Source of the DNA: Ochotona curzoniae
Lineage: Eukaryota > Chordata > Mammalia > Lagomorpha > Ochotonidae
Assembly: GCF_017591425.1 (NCBI RefSeq)
Contig: NW_024467121.1
Location: 1,178,001-1,242,000 of the forward strand
DNA length: 64,000 nucleotides
Direction: 5' to 3'
The first letter of the stretch is position 1; each line of letters starts with the position of its first letter. This document shows positions 39,071 to 51,800 of the stretch, piece by piece. Made by a program: the position numbers and the translations under genes. The notes beneath the pieces were generated by a model. That model was not told the DNA's origin and did no database searches. It worked only from the letters and a program-made list of their open reading frames with translations.

Positions 39071-39644
39071 TGTTTTCGTGTCAGTATATTAAAGAGACAT
39101 ACATTTCAAGAATTGCTCAAATTCTGATATCCAGATTTTAAGCATGTGAACATGACAAACAATTTAAAACTACTTGTAATTTGCAAACTACCAACATTAA
39201 ATAAGTTACTTTGGAGCATTAAGTAAAATTGCTTGAAATATGCCTGTAATATACCTAAGGAATACCTTCCTCTATTTTACATGAAGATTATTTTCATCAC
39301 ATAAAGGTCTCTTTAATTTCTAAATTATCCAACTCCAGAAACTACTACTGAAGGGTTTATCATGGTCCAACAAGGGGACCGATCAACAAGGAATATATAT
39401 TTTTAAAAGATGGCATAGAAAGAAATACAATTCTCAGTGTATAAGCCCTCAAGAACCAGCATATAATAAAGGTCTTCTCAGAGTGGTTTGTATCAGTTTT
39501 TACAGATTAAATTATGCATTATGCCATCTTTACATAACAGTTGATGCAACAGAATGAATGCAAATATAAGATTAACCTAACACAAATAACCAGACTAGCT
39601 GAGTCCTTTTCTTTCCTTTATCCTTTCTGTAAATCTGCCAGTGA

Positions 39645-39942
39645 TAGAAATCGTCACCTTCCATGCACCAGCATCCCAAATGAGCACCAGTTCGTGTCCC
39701 AGCTGTTCTACTTCCTTTCCAGCTCCCTACTTGTGGCCTGGGAAAGCAGTCGAGGATGGCCCAAAGCCTTGGGACCCGGCACCTGCATGGGAGACCTGGA
39801 AAGAAGTTCCTGGCTCCTGGCTTCGGGTTGGCACAGCACCGGCTGATGCACTCACCTGGGGAGTGAAACATTGGATGGAAGTTCTTCCTCTCTGTCTCTC
39901 CTCCTCTCTGTACATCTGCCTTTCCAATAAAATAAGTTTAAA
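39645..39942 (+). mobile_element. CSINE, slightly 5'-truncated
   Basis: Sense: CATGCACCAGCATCCCAAAT, GGAAAGCAGTCGAGGATGGC, CTTTCCAATAAAATAAG. Confidence 0.9.
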
Positions 39943-40685
39943 AAGTTTACATAAAATTAGAATTTTCCCTGTTTACATATGTGACATAGCCTAATATAAA
40001 AAATATAGAATAAACGTAAATAGGAGCTGAACATAAAAACAGGATCTTAAGACTAGGGTGCTATTTCTGTGCAGTTCTCGTGAGGATTGCCTCTCAGGCT
40101 GCAGACTGCTCTCATACAGAGGATAAGGGTGCTAATTCCATTCATGAAGGTTCCCCTCTTATGATGTAATATGATTTTCATGTCCTTCTCCAGACCCACA
40201 AGTTTCAGGTTTCCCGTTCCAGTCTTTGAAAACTGTTCTACAAGGTAGACATATTGACACAATTTGAAGAAAGCAGAGTCTATGCCCTGGAAAAAACAGG
40301 GAAATTTGTTTTGCAAACTGGTGTAATGCATTTGCTGTTTCTACTAAAGCAGATTAAAACAAAAGAAAAGCTGATCAAATGATTGCTCAATTTTGAAGTA
40401 CCTTTAAGAGATTTTATTGCCAGTTTCAGATGGAGTGATCATGGGAAGACTCTTTAGAAGTAGCACTAAGCCGAGACCCAGGTGGATTAAAAAAAAAAGT
40501 GATGTGTATAGTTCCTCTGAACTAGGAAGTAATCTGTGAGAGGTTTTACTTATTTACATGCTTGTTTATTATGTACCCATCTTACCAGGAAAAAAAGTTC
40601 ATGACAAGGTGTGTGCCCTTGTTGCCTCAACACCAGGAGGTGCCTGGCAAGCAGCAGGTGCCTAATAGAAGATTCCTGAATGAGT

Positions 40686-40698
40686 GGGGGGGGGGGGG
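40686..40698 (+). repeat. G13 homopolymer
   Basis: An uninterrupted run of 13 G, after TGAGT and before TAAGG. Confidence 0.95.
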
Positions 40699-41532
40699 TA
40701 AGGTCCCAGAGAATAGCAAGTCAAGGGAGAGTGACAGAAATAAGGCTATGAATGACAAGGGTTCAAGCACAGGGGTGCTTTGCACGCCACTGAAAGGTTT
40801 GGGCTTTATTCTAGACTTTCTCTAGTTATAACATGTTCCACTTTAAGATTGTTTTCCCGAAAATGGACTGGGAGGAAAACAACACTGAAGTGAAATCAAT
40901 TACACTTTTTCAGGACTTCAGCTGATGGCTTGGACTCGGTTAAATGGCCTCAGAGATGGAGAAGATGGAGTCAGGGTTGGAAAGAGCATCCGTAAGACTT
41001 ACTAATGGAACTAAATGGAAAACTCAGGAGCGGGCAAATTAAGACAAATGCCTCCGATGACAATGTGTCAGGATGAGAAAGCCTCTGTGGTGGACTAGAA
41101 GGGACGGGCTGGAGGCCAAACTTCAGGACACTTTCTAGATATGTTCAGTTGGAGGTGTTTATGGGATGCCTCAGTGGAGAAGTCCATTGGGCACCTTGGA
41201 TACTCTGGAAATGTGGGCACTGATCAAGGCAGGCAACAAAGTGGGAAGTCTAAAAGCATGAAGGCAATATGTTCACCCACGAGAATCAAAGCAGTCACGT
41301 AGGAAGACAAGCTGAGAGATATGTGGTTCCAGATCAAGCCTTAAGGACGCATGGAGAACGCACACAAGACCCCGAGACAGCACAAGGCCTAGGAGACCTG
41401 GAAAGAAGGGGCTCTCTCGGAGTAACCCTACTAAGGAGAGGCTTCCAGCTGGCCTTTTATCATTATCAGCATGCCAAGATCTTCATTATAGAAAATAGTG
41501 ATTAAAAAAAAGTAAAAGAAAAAATCATTCCC

Positions 41533-41740
41533 GATTTATTTGAAAGGAACTTACTGGGTTACATTGATTTGTTCAGTCCCCAAATGTCTACAGCAGGTCC
41601 TGGCAATAACTAGAACCTTGGAACTACTGTCCCCATCCTCCAGGGTGCTGGGGCCCAACTACTTGGATCACCTGCTGGTTTCCTAGGTTGACTAGCATGG
41701 AACTGGATCTCACTGGAGCTCATATGGGAAATTGAGACCC
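41533..41740 (-). mobile_element. Old CSINE
   Basis: Antisense: GATTTATTTGAAAGGAACTT, GTGCTGGGGCCCAACTACTT, GGAGCTCATATGGGAAATTG. Confidence 0.7.
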
Positions 41741-41761
41741 AAGAAATTCCAATCTGCTTTT

Positions 41762-42083
41762 TTTTTTTTTTAAAGATTTATTTTTATTATTTTTTCATTG
41801 GAAAGGCGGATATACAGAGAGGAAGATCTTCCGTCCGATGATTCACTCCCCAAGTGAGCGCAACGGGCCGATACTATGCCGATCCGAAGCCAGGAGCCTC
41901 TTCCGGGTCTCCCACACGGGTGCAGGTTCCCAAAGCTTTGGGCCGTCCTCGACTGCTTTCCCAGGCCACAGGCAGGGAGCTGGAAGGGAAGCAGGGCTGC
42001 CGGGATTAGAACCGGCGCCCATATGGGATCCCGGGCGTGCAAGGCGAGGACCTTTTAACCACTTGCGCCACCGCGCCGGGCCC
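41762..42083 (-). mobile_element. CSINE, youngest-looking copy
   Basis: Antisense with intact CpG sites (CTTCCGTCCGATGATTCACT, GGGCCGTCCTCGACTGCTTT, AGAACCGGCGCCCATATGGG, CCGCGCCGGGCCC). The target-site duplication CCAATCTGCTTTT is at 41749-41761 and 42084-42096. Confidence 0.95.
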
Positions 42084-42559
42084 CCAATCTGCTTTTTAAA
42101 CGAGCTTGTCAATAGAACGGGAGGCGCTGATGGAAACCCTGGTCTTTAACCTGCGCCGCACGTTCGAGTCCCCACGGCCGGGGATGCACAGTCTGTGCCA
42201 ATGAGTCTGTATCCCCGCCAGCGGGACTCTCAAAACCTCTCCAGGGGAGCCCAACGTGCGGTCCATCTGGAGACACGGAGCGTCGGGGGCGGGGACAGGA
42301 AGCTGGTTCCGCTGGGCTCGGGTGGCTGAGAACCCGGACGGCAGGAAGGGAGCCTCTCCAAACAGAAACCTGCGCGGTCCCCACTTGTTTTTTAGACTCA
42401 GTGCCGACGTATCATAATTTGGAAGCAGTACATGGGCAGGCCCGGACGACTCTTACCCACAAGGCAGCGCAGACAAGCCCCTGAAAAAGGAAGAAAGCCG
42501 CTCACCTAGCGCAGCGCCCCAAGTCGGGGACCGCCCGCCCGCGGGGCCTACCGGCTCCA

Positions 42560-42780
42560 CCCGTCCGGCGCCGGCTGCCAATGGGACGCCGAGGGGCGCG
42601 GCACGCTGCCGCCACGCCCGGGGTCAGCCTCCGCTGACGTCAGGACGCTCACGGCTCCCTGCCCCACGCACCCCTCAACGCCGGCCCCCGAGAGCTCGCG
42701 GGCCGGGCAGGGGCGGGGCGTAGGGCCAGCTGAGCTATCCCGTCGGACCGCGCCAGTTTGAATGAAAGCTCCACAAGATG
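42560..42780 (+). promoter_or_regulatory. SUV39H2 proximal promoter
   Basis: CCAAT at 42578-42582, a full CRE TGACGTCA at 42635-42642, and an Sp1-type GGGGCGGGGC near 42710. CGCG at 42749-42752 lies exactly four bases before TTTGAA at 42757-42762, the spacing of CDE/CHR cell-cycle elements. AAGATGGCGGC, a YY1-type site, overlaps the start codon at 42778. No TATA box is seen. Confidence 0.65.
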
Positions 42781-42808
42781 GCGGCTGCGGGGGCCGAGGC
42801 GCGAGGAG
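42778..42808 (+). CDS. SUV39H2: SUV39H2 coding exon 1
   Basis: 31 bp, [10 protein letters not shown] plus the first base of Ala11. The donor is GTGAGG. Confidence 0.95.
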
Positions 42809-45800
42809 GTGAGGCTGGGGCGCTGCGCCCTCCCCTGCCCTCCCTGTTTTCAGGCAGGCTTCCGAGGCCCAGGAAGCGGGGCCAGCCCGCGGTTCAGCCG
42901 GCCGGCGACGTGGCGGGTGTCCTCCTGCCGCCCCACTTGACTCGCCGACCCCAGGATGCGCGCTGCAGGGCTCCTTCCCCCTCCTCCTGGCCGCTGACCC
43001 TGCTCCGGGCCTGGCCGCGGCCCCTCGCGTCCTGCCTCCCCTCGCGGGGCTCGGAAGGTGGGCGCCCGCGTGAGCCCCGGACGCCCCGGGCTGTGTGGGG
43101 GCGTCGCTTCCCGCCGCGCGCTCGGCTCAGGCCGGCCCCTCAGCGCTGCCTGCGGTGGACCGGGCGCCGCGGTAACTTTGCTGTGGTCTCCCGGCTCGAG
43201 GTTTTGTGGGCACGCTTGTGGTGACTCCTTTGTGGTATTTAAGGGCATTGCGTGTGGTGTTCACTTTGGCTTTTTTTTTTTTTTTTTTTGTTAACGGAGA
43301 AGCTGGAAACGGTCTCTACAGGTATAAACGTGACCTTGGTGTATCACTGGGAGGAAGAAAAATGGGGGTTGAAGTGAGTTTAGAAAGGGAGTAAGTGAGG
43401 TGCTGCCCAGTATGGACCCAAAAGAAGGCTTAATTGCCCGCTTGGTGAAATTCTCCCAGAAAGTACACGTGTGAGGGCACAGCCTGTGCACTACGGCTAC
43501 TTTGCTGCCCACCAGGAACTTGGTATTATTTATGTGGCCACCGAAGAAGCACACTGAGCACGCGCGCGCGTGTGTTTGTGCGTGTGTCCGTTTGCGCGCT
43601 CTCTGAAAGCCCGGCATTTTAAGCGTGTTCTGGAATTCAGACGTTCTTTGGTGCTCTGCCCCACGTAGATTGTCTCTTTGTCCCCGAACTTTCCTTCCTT
43701 TGAGAAGGAACTGGTTGGTGTGAACTAATGGAAGGTTTTAGTAGTAGTGTAGGAATAGTTAATCTTGGTGAACTTCTTCTATTAATACAGGCTTTTAAAA
43801 ATTCATTGCAGTTTTATTTATGTATGTATTCAGGTTTGTTTATTCGTAAAGATAGCCTTTCCATCGAGCGTGGTGTTTTGAATGCTCAAGTAGATAAAAA
43901 TTTTGGGAAGCAGCGGAGAACACAGCTTGGGTAGATAGCCAAGAGAGTCAACATTATGAGGTTAACTTTACACAAGAGGCAAATTTTTCCCGTGATGGAA
44001 ACTTAAGGAAATCATTACTTTTCTGCTTCAAACCACCACTACAAGTCAACCTGTTCCTCAGCCCCAATGTTTTAGGAGAAGTACTTTTTCCACCCCCTTC
44101 CTTCCTTGATTTGGAATTATGAGCAGGTGGTGGAAATTGTGCTTCAGAGTCTGCCACTGAAGTCTGGGTGCGGTTTGGGGATGGATGGGCATGTGAAGAA
44201 AGAACAAACGTAGAGCAGCTGTGCTCTTCCTGCAAATGTCCTCAAAACAAAAGGTTATGGCCACTACCTTGGAGAGCTACCACATGCGGCTCTAGTTTTA
44301 CTGATGGATTTCTGTTTGGCAACCAAGGTCTTCTCCAACCCGATTTTTTTCAGTGAATTTGATTCCCCAAAAGATCACAAACTAGGTAGGCTGGAGCTGC
44401 ATTGACCTTGACAGTAGCCAGGAAAACAGGTTAATTACATTTTTCTAAACGTCACTTTGTGTTCATTTGTATTATAAGTTGAGTATGGTAGCATGATGAC
44501 TACAGAAATTTGAAAGTAGAATCTTGGACAACACCAGCGATTTTCTGGCTTTTCTAAGGTAGACCATGTCTAGTTTTCTGCTAATCTGGCATCTGGATTA
44601 TGTAAATTGAACATTACTTAATGTCCAGCTTTAAAAAACTACAGAAAATGAGTGTTGCCAGAAAATCAATATGCACTCCATTTTCAGAATTGTAACTCTC
44701 GAATTGGTTCACCTTGGTACTACAGCATGAGCAGAATAAGTTGGGAAAACTAGGGCAAACATGATTTTGTAATTCAGAACTGCATTTTAATTAGGTGTCT
44801 TCTAATTGTCCAATTAAAAGAAATGAATAATGATACTTTCCAACAAATTGAAGGTTGTATTTTAAAATTTATTTTGGATGTACTTTTAAATAATAAGTAT
44901 GTTGTGGAGATCTCTATTTTATATACAATAATCTGTGTAGGATAAAATAAAGTTAAAAATGTCGCCCTGTTGACCTTTGCACCTGTATGTAAAGAAAAGT
45001 TAAACATGAAACATTTTGTTCAAGTGGCTTAGTAGAAATTAATGTCAGTTATACATAATAAATTCATCAGAAATATCCAAGACCACCAGTTTGTAAAAGT
45101 AGTTCTTTAATACTTTGTCTTGAAGACACATCATTGGTTTCTTCTGATGTGCATTTTTAGTCCTGTAAAATTGCCAGGTGCAGGGTGGGGATATAGAAGT
45201 TTTAAGATTTTTTTGTTTTAATTGAATAGTTTCATTAGTAAAGAATTGTATTTTCTTATTGTAGCTTGGTGTGTGCCTTGCCTAGTTTCACTTGATACTC
45301 TTCAGGAATTATGTAGAAAAGAAATGCTCACATGTAAATCGATTGGAATCACCAAAAGGAATCTAAACAATTATGAGGTGGAATACTTGTGTGACTACAA
45401 GGTAGAAAAGGTAAGGCAAATATCTAGTCCGTTAAAAGAGACCTAATCAGACTTCCTGATTTCTATAATATGAAAGAACCTTGAAAGTAAGCAGCGTTCT
45501 TAATGTTTAAAGAGTAAATGTTTGATCTCAGATTGGCTTTTCTTGTCATTTTGTTCCTGGATCATATTTCTTCACTATTACCTGAAATGAACCTAAAATT
45601 CAAACCAATTTTAGCATTCATCTCAAAAAGCGTTGTTTCTATTTCCTGCCATAATGTTAAACTCCAGGTACTAGTGAGATTTCATAGAATTGTAGAATGG
45701 CCTGAATTTCCAAGTCATTTCTAGTCTTGATTTTAGGACTGTGTGACTAGCAAACTCATTTAACTTCACTTGATCTTAGCCAAGAGGCCGAGAAGCGATA

Positions 45801-48800
45801 AGTCATTTAACTTCTCTAGGCCTTCCTTTATTCTTGAAAATGGCAGGGTAATTCTGTTAAGGTTTTATTATTATTATTAATCTAAACCTTTAGGATTATA
45901 TTTTTGGCAATTTACCTGTAGCTTTCCTCCTTCACCCCAAAACACATTTTGTGATAATTAAAGCTATTAGTTTCTGTCAGGTGAATGTCTTGAGAATCTT
46001 GTTTAATCTTTTGTTTTCCTTCATCTTTTGTGTTAAATCACTCAATCCAGTTTTTTGAAATGTTTGTCCTTTAGTGTCACTGCCTTCCCTACTCAAGTAA
46101 ACCCTTACAGTCAGGCATTTCACCTGCACTCTCACATCCTTCACAGAAACAGCCCAGTTTGTAAAATCTGGATTGCCCAGTCAGTCTAGTTGGAAATGTC
46201 ATATAATCATGCATATTGGCTCCATTAAAACTTAATTTTATTCTCCTACTGCCTCAATTCTATTTGACAAAGACTTTTTGTCTATTGCTGTCTTTTTCCA
46301 TTCTTGTCAGTAGTTTTCCCAGCTTTGATTACTTTTTGGATATGATACTTTTTCTAATTTCTCTTATTCGGATTAAGATCCCTCCTGCCTCAATGAAAAA
46401 TACAATTGAAGATTCAGGTGTAAACTGAATTTTCCTTCACTACCAGTTCTCCAGATAGTCACCCACTCTTTCAGAGGTGCCTTGATTTTTCTTCCTGGTT
46501 ATCCTCTTTAGGAATTTTCTTAATTCTTGATTTTTTTTCAAATCAGGCTTCCTTTTTCACTGATTTATGTCCACTGATAAATATTCAGATCTTCCCTCAG
46601 AAATCTTCATATCTCCTCACTCATAAAAGTACTTTCCTGTCTTCTGCTTCACTTCCAATAAAATTTTTAATGGCTTTATTGAGGTATAATTCACAAACCA
46701 TCATCTAGACCACTTATTTTAAAGTATACATTTCAGACATTTTAGTATACTCAAAAGTTTTAGAACCTTTCTCAATATCCCCAAAAGAGACCTTAAGCCC
46801 CTTGGATATCAACACGCAGTTCTCAGCCACCTCAGTCTAAAGCAGCCATTGTTTTGTCTGAGGGTTTCCCTCTTGAGACACTGCATACAAAAGGAATGTG
46901 ATAAAATGTGGTTCTTCTTTGATTGGTTTTTTTTTTTTTTTTGTTTAATGCAGTGTTTTCAAGATTCATCCATGTGGCATACTACAATGGTTCATGACCT
47001 TTTTTTTTTTGCCAAATAATATTCCCGTATATGGTTATATCACATTTATCTATCACTTGATGAACACTGACTTGTTTGCAATGTAGTAGTATTGTAAGAA
47101 TACTGTTATAAACATTCATGTGCAAGTTTCTCTTGGGACACATTTTCATTTCTCTTGGTTAATGACTAGGAGTGGAATTGCAGGGTTATATAGAATCTCG
47201 TTACCCTTTTGTAAGAGCTGCTAGACTGTTTTCCAACGTGCTGCATGATTCCTTCCTTCCCACTGCCAGTACATGGGAGTTTCAGTGTCTCTTGCCTGTC
47301 CAGTACTTGATGTTTCTGTGGGATCGTCCTTGTGAGTGTGATGTGATTGTTCATTGTGGTTTTGATGAACATTTCTCCAAGGGTGAATGAATGATGCTGA
47401 GCACATTTTTATGTGTTTTTTGGACCGTTGTCTTTGGAGAACGGTTTGGGTCCTTTACCACTGGATTGTTTATCTATTGTTGAATGTAATCTTTGTGTAT
47501 ATAGTCTGGATATAAGTTCCTTATTAAATATAGTTTGCAAGCATTTTATTTTGTGGTTTATCTTTTTTACTTCCCACAGTTTAACTCACATTTTTCTGGT
47601 TTATACCTCTTTCAGCAGCCTTATAATTGCCAAGTTTAAAGAAATCAAAGAATCTGTTATATGCTGCTGCATTAAAACTGTTGGCTGCCATTTCTACTTT
47701 TAAACCATCTTATTTCTAGAAAGACTTCATAGGCCCACATTTTGGTTCTATTGTTTATTGATCTTCAAGTTCCTTGGTATCTTTGTCACTTAGTTTGTCT
47801 ATAAAATGAAGATCTGGGCCCAGAGCAGTGGCCTAGCCACTAAGGTCTTTGCCTTGTATGCACCAGAAACTCATTTGTGCGCTGGTTCGTGTCCAGCAGT
47901 CTTGCTTCCCATCCAGCTCCTTGCTTGTGGCCTGGGAAAGCAGTCAAGGATGGCCCATGGCCTTGGGACCCTGCACCCATGTGGGGGACCCAGAAGAAGC
48001 TCCAGTCTCCTGGCTTCTGATCAGTTCAGCTTCAGCCATTGCAGCCACCTGGGGAGTGAGTCAGTGGACAGAGGATCTTTCTTTCTTTCCTCCTCTCTGT
48101 ATATATGGCTTTCCAATAAAAATAGCTAAATCTTTTAAAAAAATGAAGATAGTTATATAGGACCTATCTCTTGGGAGATGACTAGCATTCAGAGATAATA
48201 TATATCATAAAGGATGCTTAGAGGCAGATGTGTGGCAGTTACACTCTATCAGTGTTTGTTGCCTCTGTTACCTTTCTCCTTATTTCCTCCTAGTTTTCTT
48301 ACTGTTCTTTAGAAAGCTCTTTAAGTGTTCCTTATTCTTTCTCTGAAATGTAGGTCATCACCTGGGACTGCCCTTGGCTCTCTTGCCACCTTGAAGTTGC
48401 TCTGTAGGTGACCTCTTTCCCAGTGGTTTTAGTTTCATCTGGTTGGTTCAGGACTCCACAAACTTTCCTGAGGCCCTCTGTGTAATTGCTGCAAATATCC
48501 TCTACAGGCACCCGCCTCAGTACATTCCAAACTGCACCCGTTTTCCTCCCTCAGAATACTGTGCCAGTATTTCGCATCATTAATGGAATCATCATTCTCC
48601 CAGTTACCTCGCCTCAACTTTTCCTTTATTTCTTTTTTTCCATCTTACCCTTTGAATTCAGTAGGTGATCTAATGTGTTATCACTGCCTTTTCTGTCTTT
48701 TCCTAATGACTGTTATATTTTCAGAGATAGAATTACATTGAGAGTCTGTGCTTTTGTTTGGGACACTATCAAAGTTCTTGTAGAATTGGCGCGTGTCCTA

Positions 48801-51800
48801 GCTTAGTTTCACATAGTTATTGTTTGTTTTCTTGTCATACTGTGTGATTGCTTTGCATATTTATACCCTCAGCAGCCTGCTTTGGGCCTTACTCTTACTA
48901 AGCTCAGGTGTTCAATCTCTGAGCCCATATTCACAAATTGCTAATCTTTGTCTTCTCTTTTACGTATTCAGTGTAAATGAAAGATCTCCCAGCTTGGTCC
49001 TTTAATTCTGTTGACTCCTGCAGGTAGCTCATGAAAATCCCTCTGTCTGTATCCTATTCCTCAGGACTCTATTACAGTTAGATCTTCTGACTGCACTGGA
49101 GCTTTGCCTAAGCCCTGTTAGTTTCTTGTCAGCCTGACTAAAGTGAGATGCTTTGGCATGGGACCAAGGTTCTGTATCTGGTCAACAACCACCTGTCCAT
49201 CTCATTCCTACCTTCATAGCCTATTTTCTATCCACATAGAAATGTTTGTAGACTTTATTGTTTTTAAGATTTATGTTTTTTATTGGAAAAGCAGATCAGA
49301 TTTACTGAGAGAAAAATCTTCCATCCACTTGTTCTCTCCCCAAATGGCTGCAGTAGTGCAGTGGCCAGAGCTGAGGCAATCCGAAGCCAGGAACCTCTTC
49401 TGGGTATCCCACGTGCAGGCAGGGTCCCAAGATTTTGGGGCATCCTCTGTTTTTCCAAGCCACAAGCAGGGAGCTGGAAAGGAAGTGGAGCAGTTGGTAC
49501 ATGAACTGGCACTCACATGGGATCTTGCAGTGTGAAGATCCAGCCACTGAGTCATTGCGCCATGTCCCATTTGTAGACTTTGATTTACCTCAGGCTGAGG
49601 GAGTACCTGCTATGTTCTGAGCATTGTTTTGAAGCCTAACAATATAGCTTAAAAAACAGACTTAATGGGGTAGGCAAATGACTGAGTAAGCCATCTGTAG
49701 AGTGGATGGAAGATCTCTCTCTACCTCTGCCTTTTTTAGACAGGCATAACTTACATTTTCATTCCTTAAACACACCATACATCTTTGTACCCTGTTGCTA
49801 TTCTCAGCCAGTTTCTACTTTGTGATAATATTGCTTCCTTTCTCTGCATGGCAAAATCTTATTTAAAGATGATTCAACATAGGTATTACCAACAATTTTA
49901 GAATCACCTTTCTTCCTTACCTCCAGCAAAATTCTTTTATGTTTAGGACTTACAAAGTACTGTTCTTGTCATTATTCTAGAACTTGTCAACATTTTTAGT
50001 TTGCCACCTTGTCTGTTACATTATTAACCATTTGAAGATCAAGACCGTGTCACATCATAATCCCTATAGTCAGTAGTTAGTGAGTTGAATTGTCTTTTGT
50101 GTGAGTCATTTCTCTCTGCAATCACTACTAGATTAGCATAATTCTTAGATTTTAACAGTAGTTTATTGACTGGTATCTCCTGTTTCTTCTTCCCATCGAT
50201 GCATTCAATAAATATTTGTATTTCTTCTGTGTGTCAGGTACGATAGTGGGCACTGAGAAAATGAAGGTTAATAAGAAATAGGGCAGGCATTGTAATCCAA
50301 CAGGCTAAGTCAGCACTTAACAAATGGCTGCATCCTGTGTCAGTGTGTCTGCTTCAAGTTCTCACTATCTCTTGTTCCTAATCCAGCTTTCTGCTAATAC
50401 AGTTGAAAGTTGGCAGATGATGGCCCATGTGTGTGGGTTCCTGCCACTCATGTGGGAGATCCAAAAGGAGCTTCGGCTTTAGTTTGCTATTGGGGGAATT
50501 GGGGAAATGAACCAGCAAATGGAAAGTATTTTTCTTATTCTGCCTTTTAAATAAATAATCTTGAAACAGAAAATGAAGCAGTCCCTCACTTTTAAGAATT
50601 TATTGGCTAGTGAAAAAGACTGGCAATAAATAATCCTGCATGGTATGAAGAACAGCACTATACAAGGTAGGTAGGATGGACACCTAGGACAGCTAACAGA
50701 GCTTCCTAGAAGGCTTGATGTCCAATTAGGGCCTGAAAAGGAAACTATTACGCTTCTTATGACTTCTATCCAGAGAATGAGATGGTTGAAGGTGAGAGTG
50801 GGAAAGAATGAGTGAGTGCAATGTTTTTTAGACCATTCTAATGCAAAGGAGAGTAAGATAAAAGGCTCTGAAGTGGTGAGTGACTCCTTAGGTTAATAAT
50901 CTAGAGAAATGTTGGCACTGAGAAAAGTGGATTGACAGGGAAAGGCAATGACTCATGCATAATTGCCTGTTCTGAAAGGCTGTTGTAATAGCCTAGGCAA
51001 GAAGCAATGGTGATGAAGAGTAGTTAGATTTTTAATTATTAAAGATGTAAGATTTATAATTCAGGTTTGGGGTCATGGGATTGCATGGAGGGAGGGAGGA
51101 AGTCTGACAGCTGAGGGAGCCATATCTAGGAAAATAGGATTTCTGACTTGGCCAGTAATGTAGTTGATATTACTGTTCACTGAGATCCAAGATCCATGAG
51201 TGTAATGAGGGGAATGGATTGGATTTAGGGAATACAGTCAAGTATATTTTAACTCGTAAGTTGGAAATGTGGCTCCAAGTCAAGAGTGCAGTCTAATTGG
51301 AAATAAAGTTTATTGAAATACCTGGCAAAAAAGATCATGCTTGGCTGAAGTAAGTATTTACTGTTATTTGCTGTGTCATGGGCTAGTAACCAGGAATTTC
51401 AGCAATGAAGGACATAGTTATGGCCTCTGCTATCAAAAAGTTGGATTTTTTGTTTGTTTCTTGACTTTGTTGTTGATGTTAAGAGAATTTGTTTCAAGAA
51501 GCTGGCATCTTGAGGAAAAGGAGTTTTTCTTTTATTGAAGTTGCAAAACTATGAATATATTTGTATAAAGTACATAATTAAAATTTCAACTCATGCAAAT
51601 ATAACAGATTGAAATATAAAATTTCAATCCATGCCTTGAAGAGACTGAGGAACTGATATTTAAATTTAGTCTTAAGAATAAAACGCTAAGGGTGTAGATC
51701 TTGAGGCAAGAGACCAGTTTGATTGCAGGTAATGGTTAGAAGGAAATGAGATGAAGCTGGAAGGATAAGGCAGGCCCAGAGGGTGGAACCTCTTTCAGGC

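Larger units (their letters stand above)
32396..42777. other. HSPA14-SUV39H2 intergenic region (10.4 kb)
   Basis: No gene recognised. It is dominated by repeats: CSINEs, a DNA-transposon relic at 34145-34290, an antisense LINE-1 relic with insertions at about 35690-38530, and at the right end the SUV39H2 CpG island. The stretch 40000-41500 looks single-copy or ancient repeat, with a G13 tract at 40686. Confidence 0.75.
42100..43260. promoter_or_regulatory. CpG island of SUV39H2
   Basis: A GC/CpG-dense block around SUV39H2 exon 1, with limits set by eye. Open frames inside it (42109-42384, 42778-43224, 42850-43248) are compositional. Confidence 0.85.

Noticed and set aside
41770..42149. Recurrent ~90-codon frames with similar peptides at 1089, 22080, 32781, 33560, 41843, 52718 and 58397
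   Set aside because: These are translations of CSINE copies, not a protein family.
42165..42180. GTTCGAGTCC, a perfect tRNA/SINE B-box, in the SUV39H2 CpG island
   Set aside because: No A-box at the right spacing and no cloverleaf around it; it is probably chance in GC-rich DNA.
42778..43248. 148- and 132-codon frames in both directions at SUV39H2 exon 1
   Set aside because: The plus frame begins with the true ATG, but the protein leaves it at the 42808 donor; the rest is Pro/Arg-rich island sequence.
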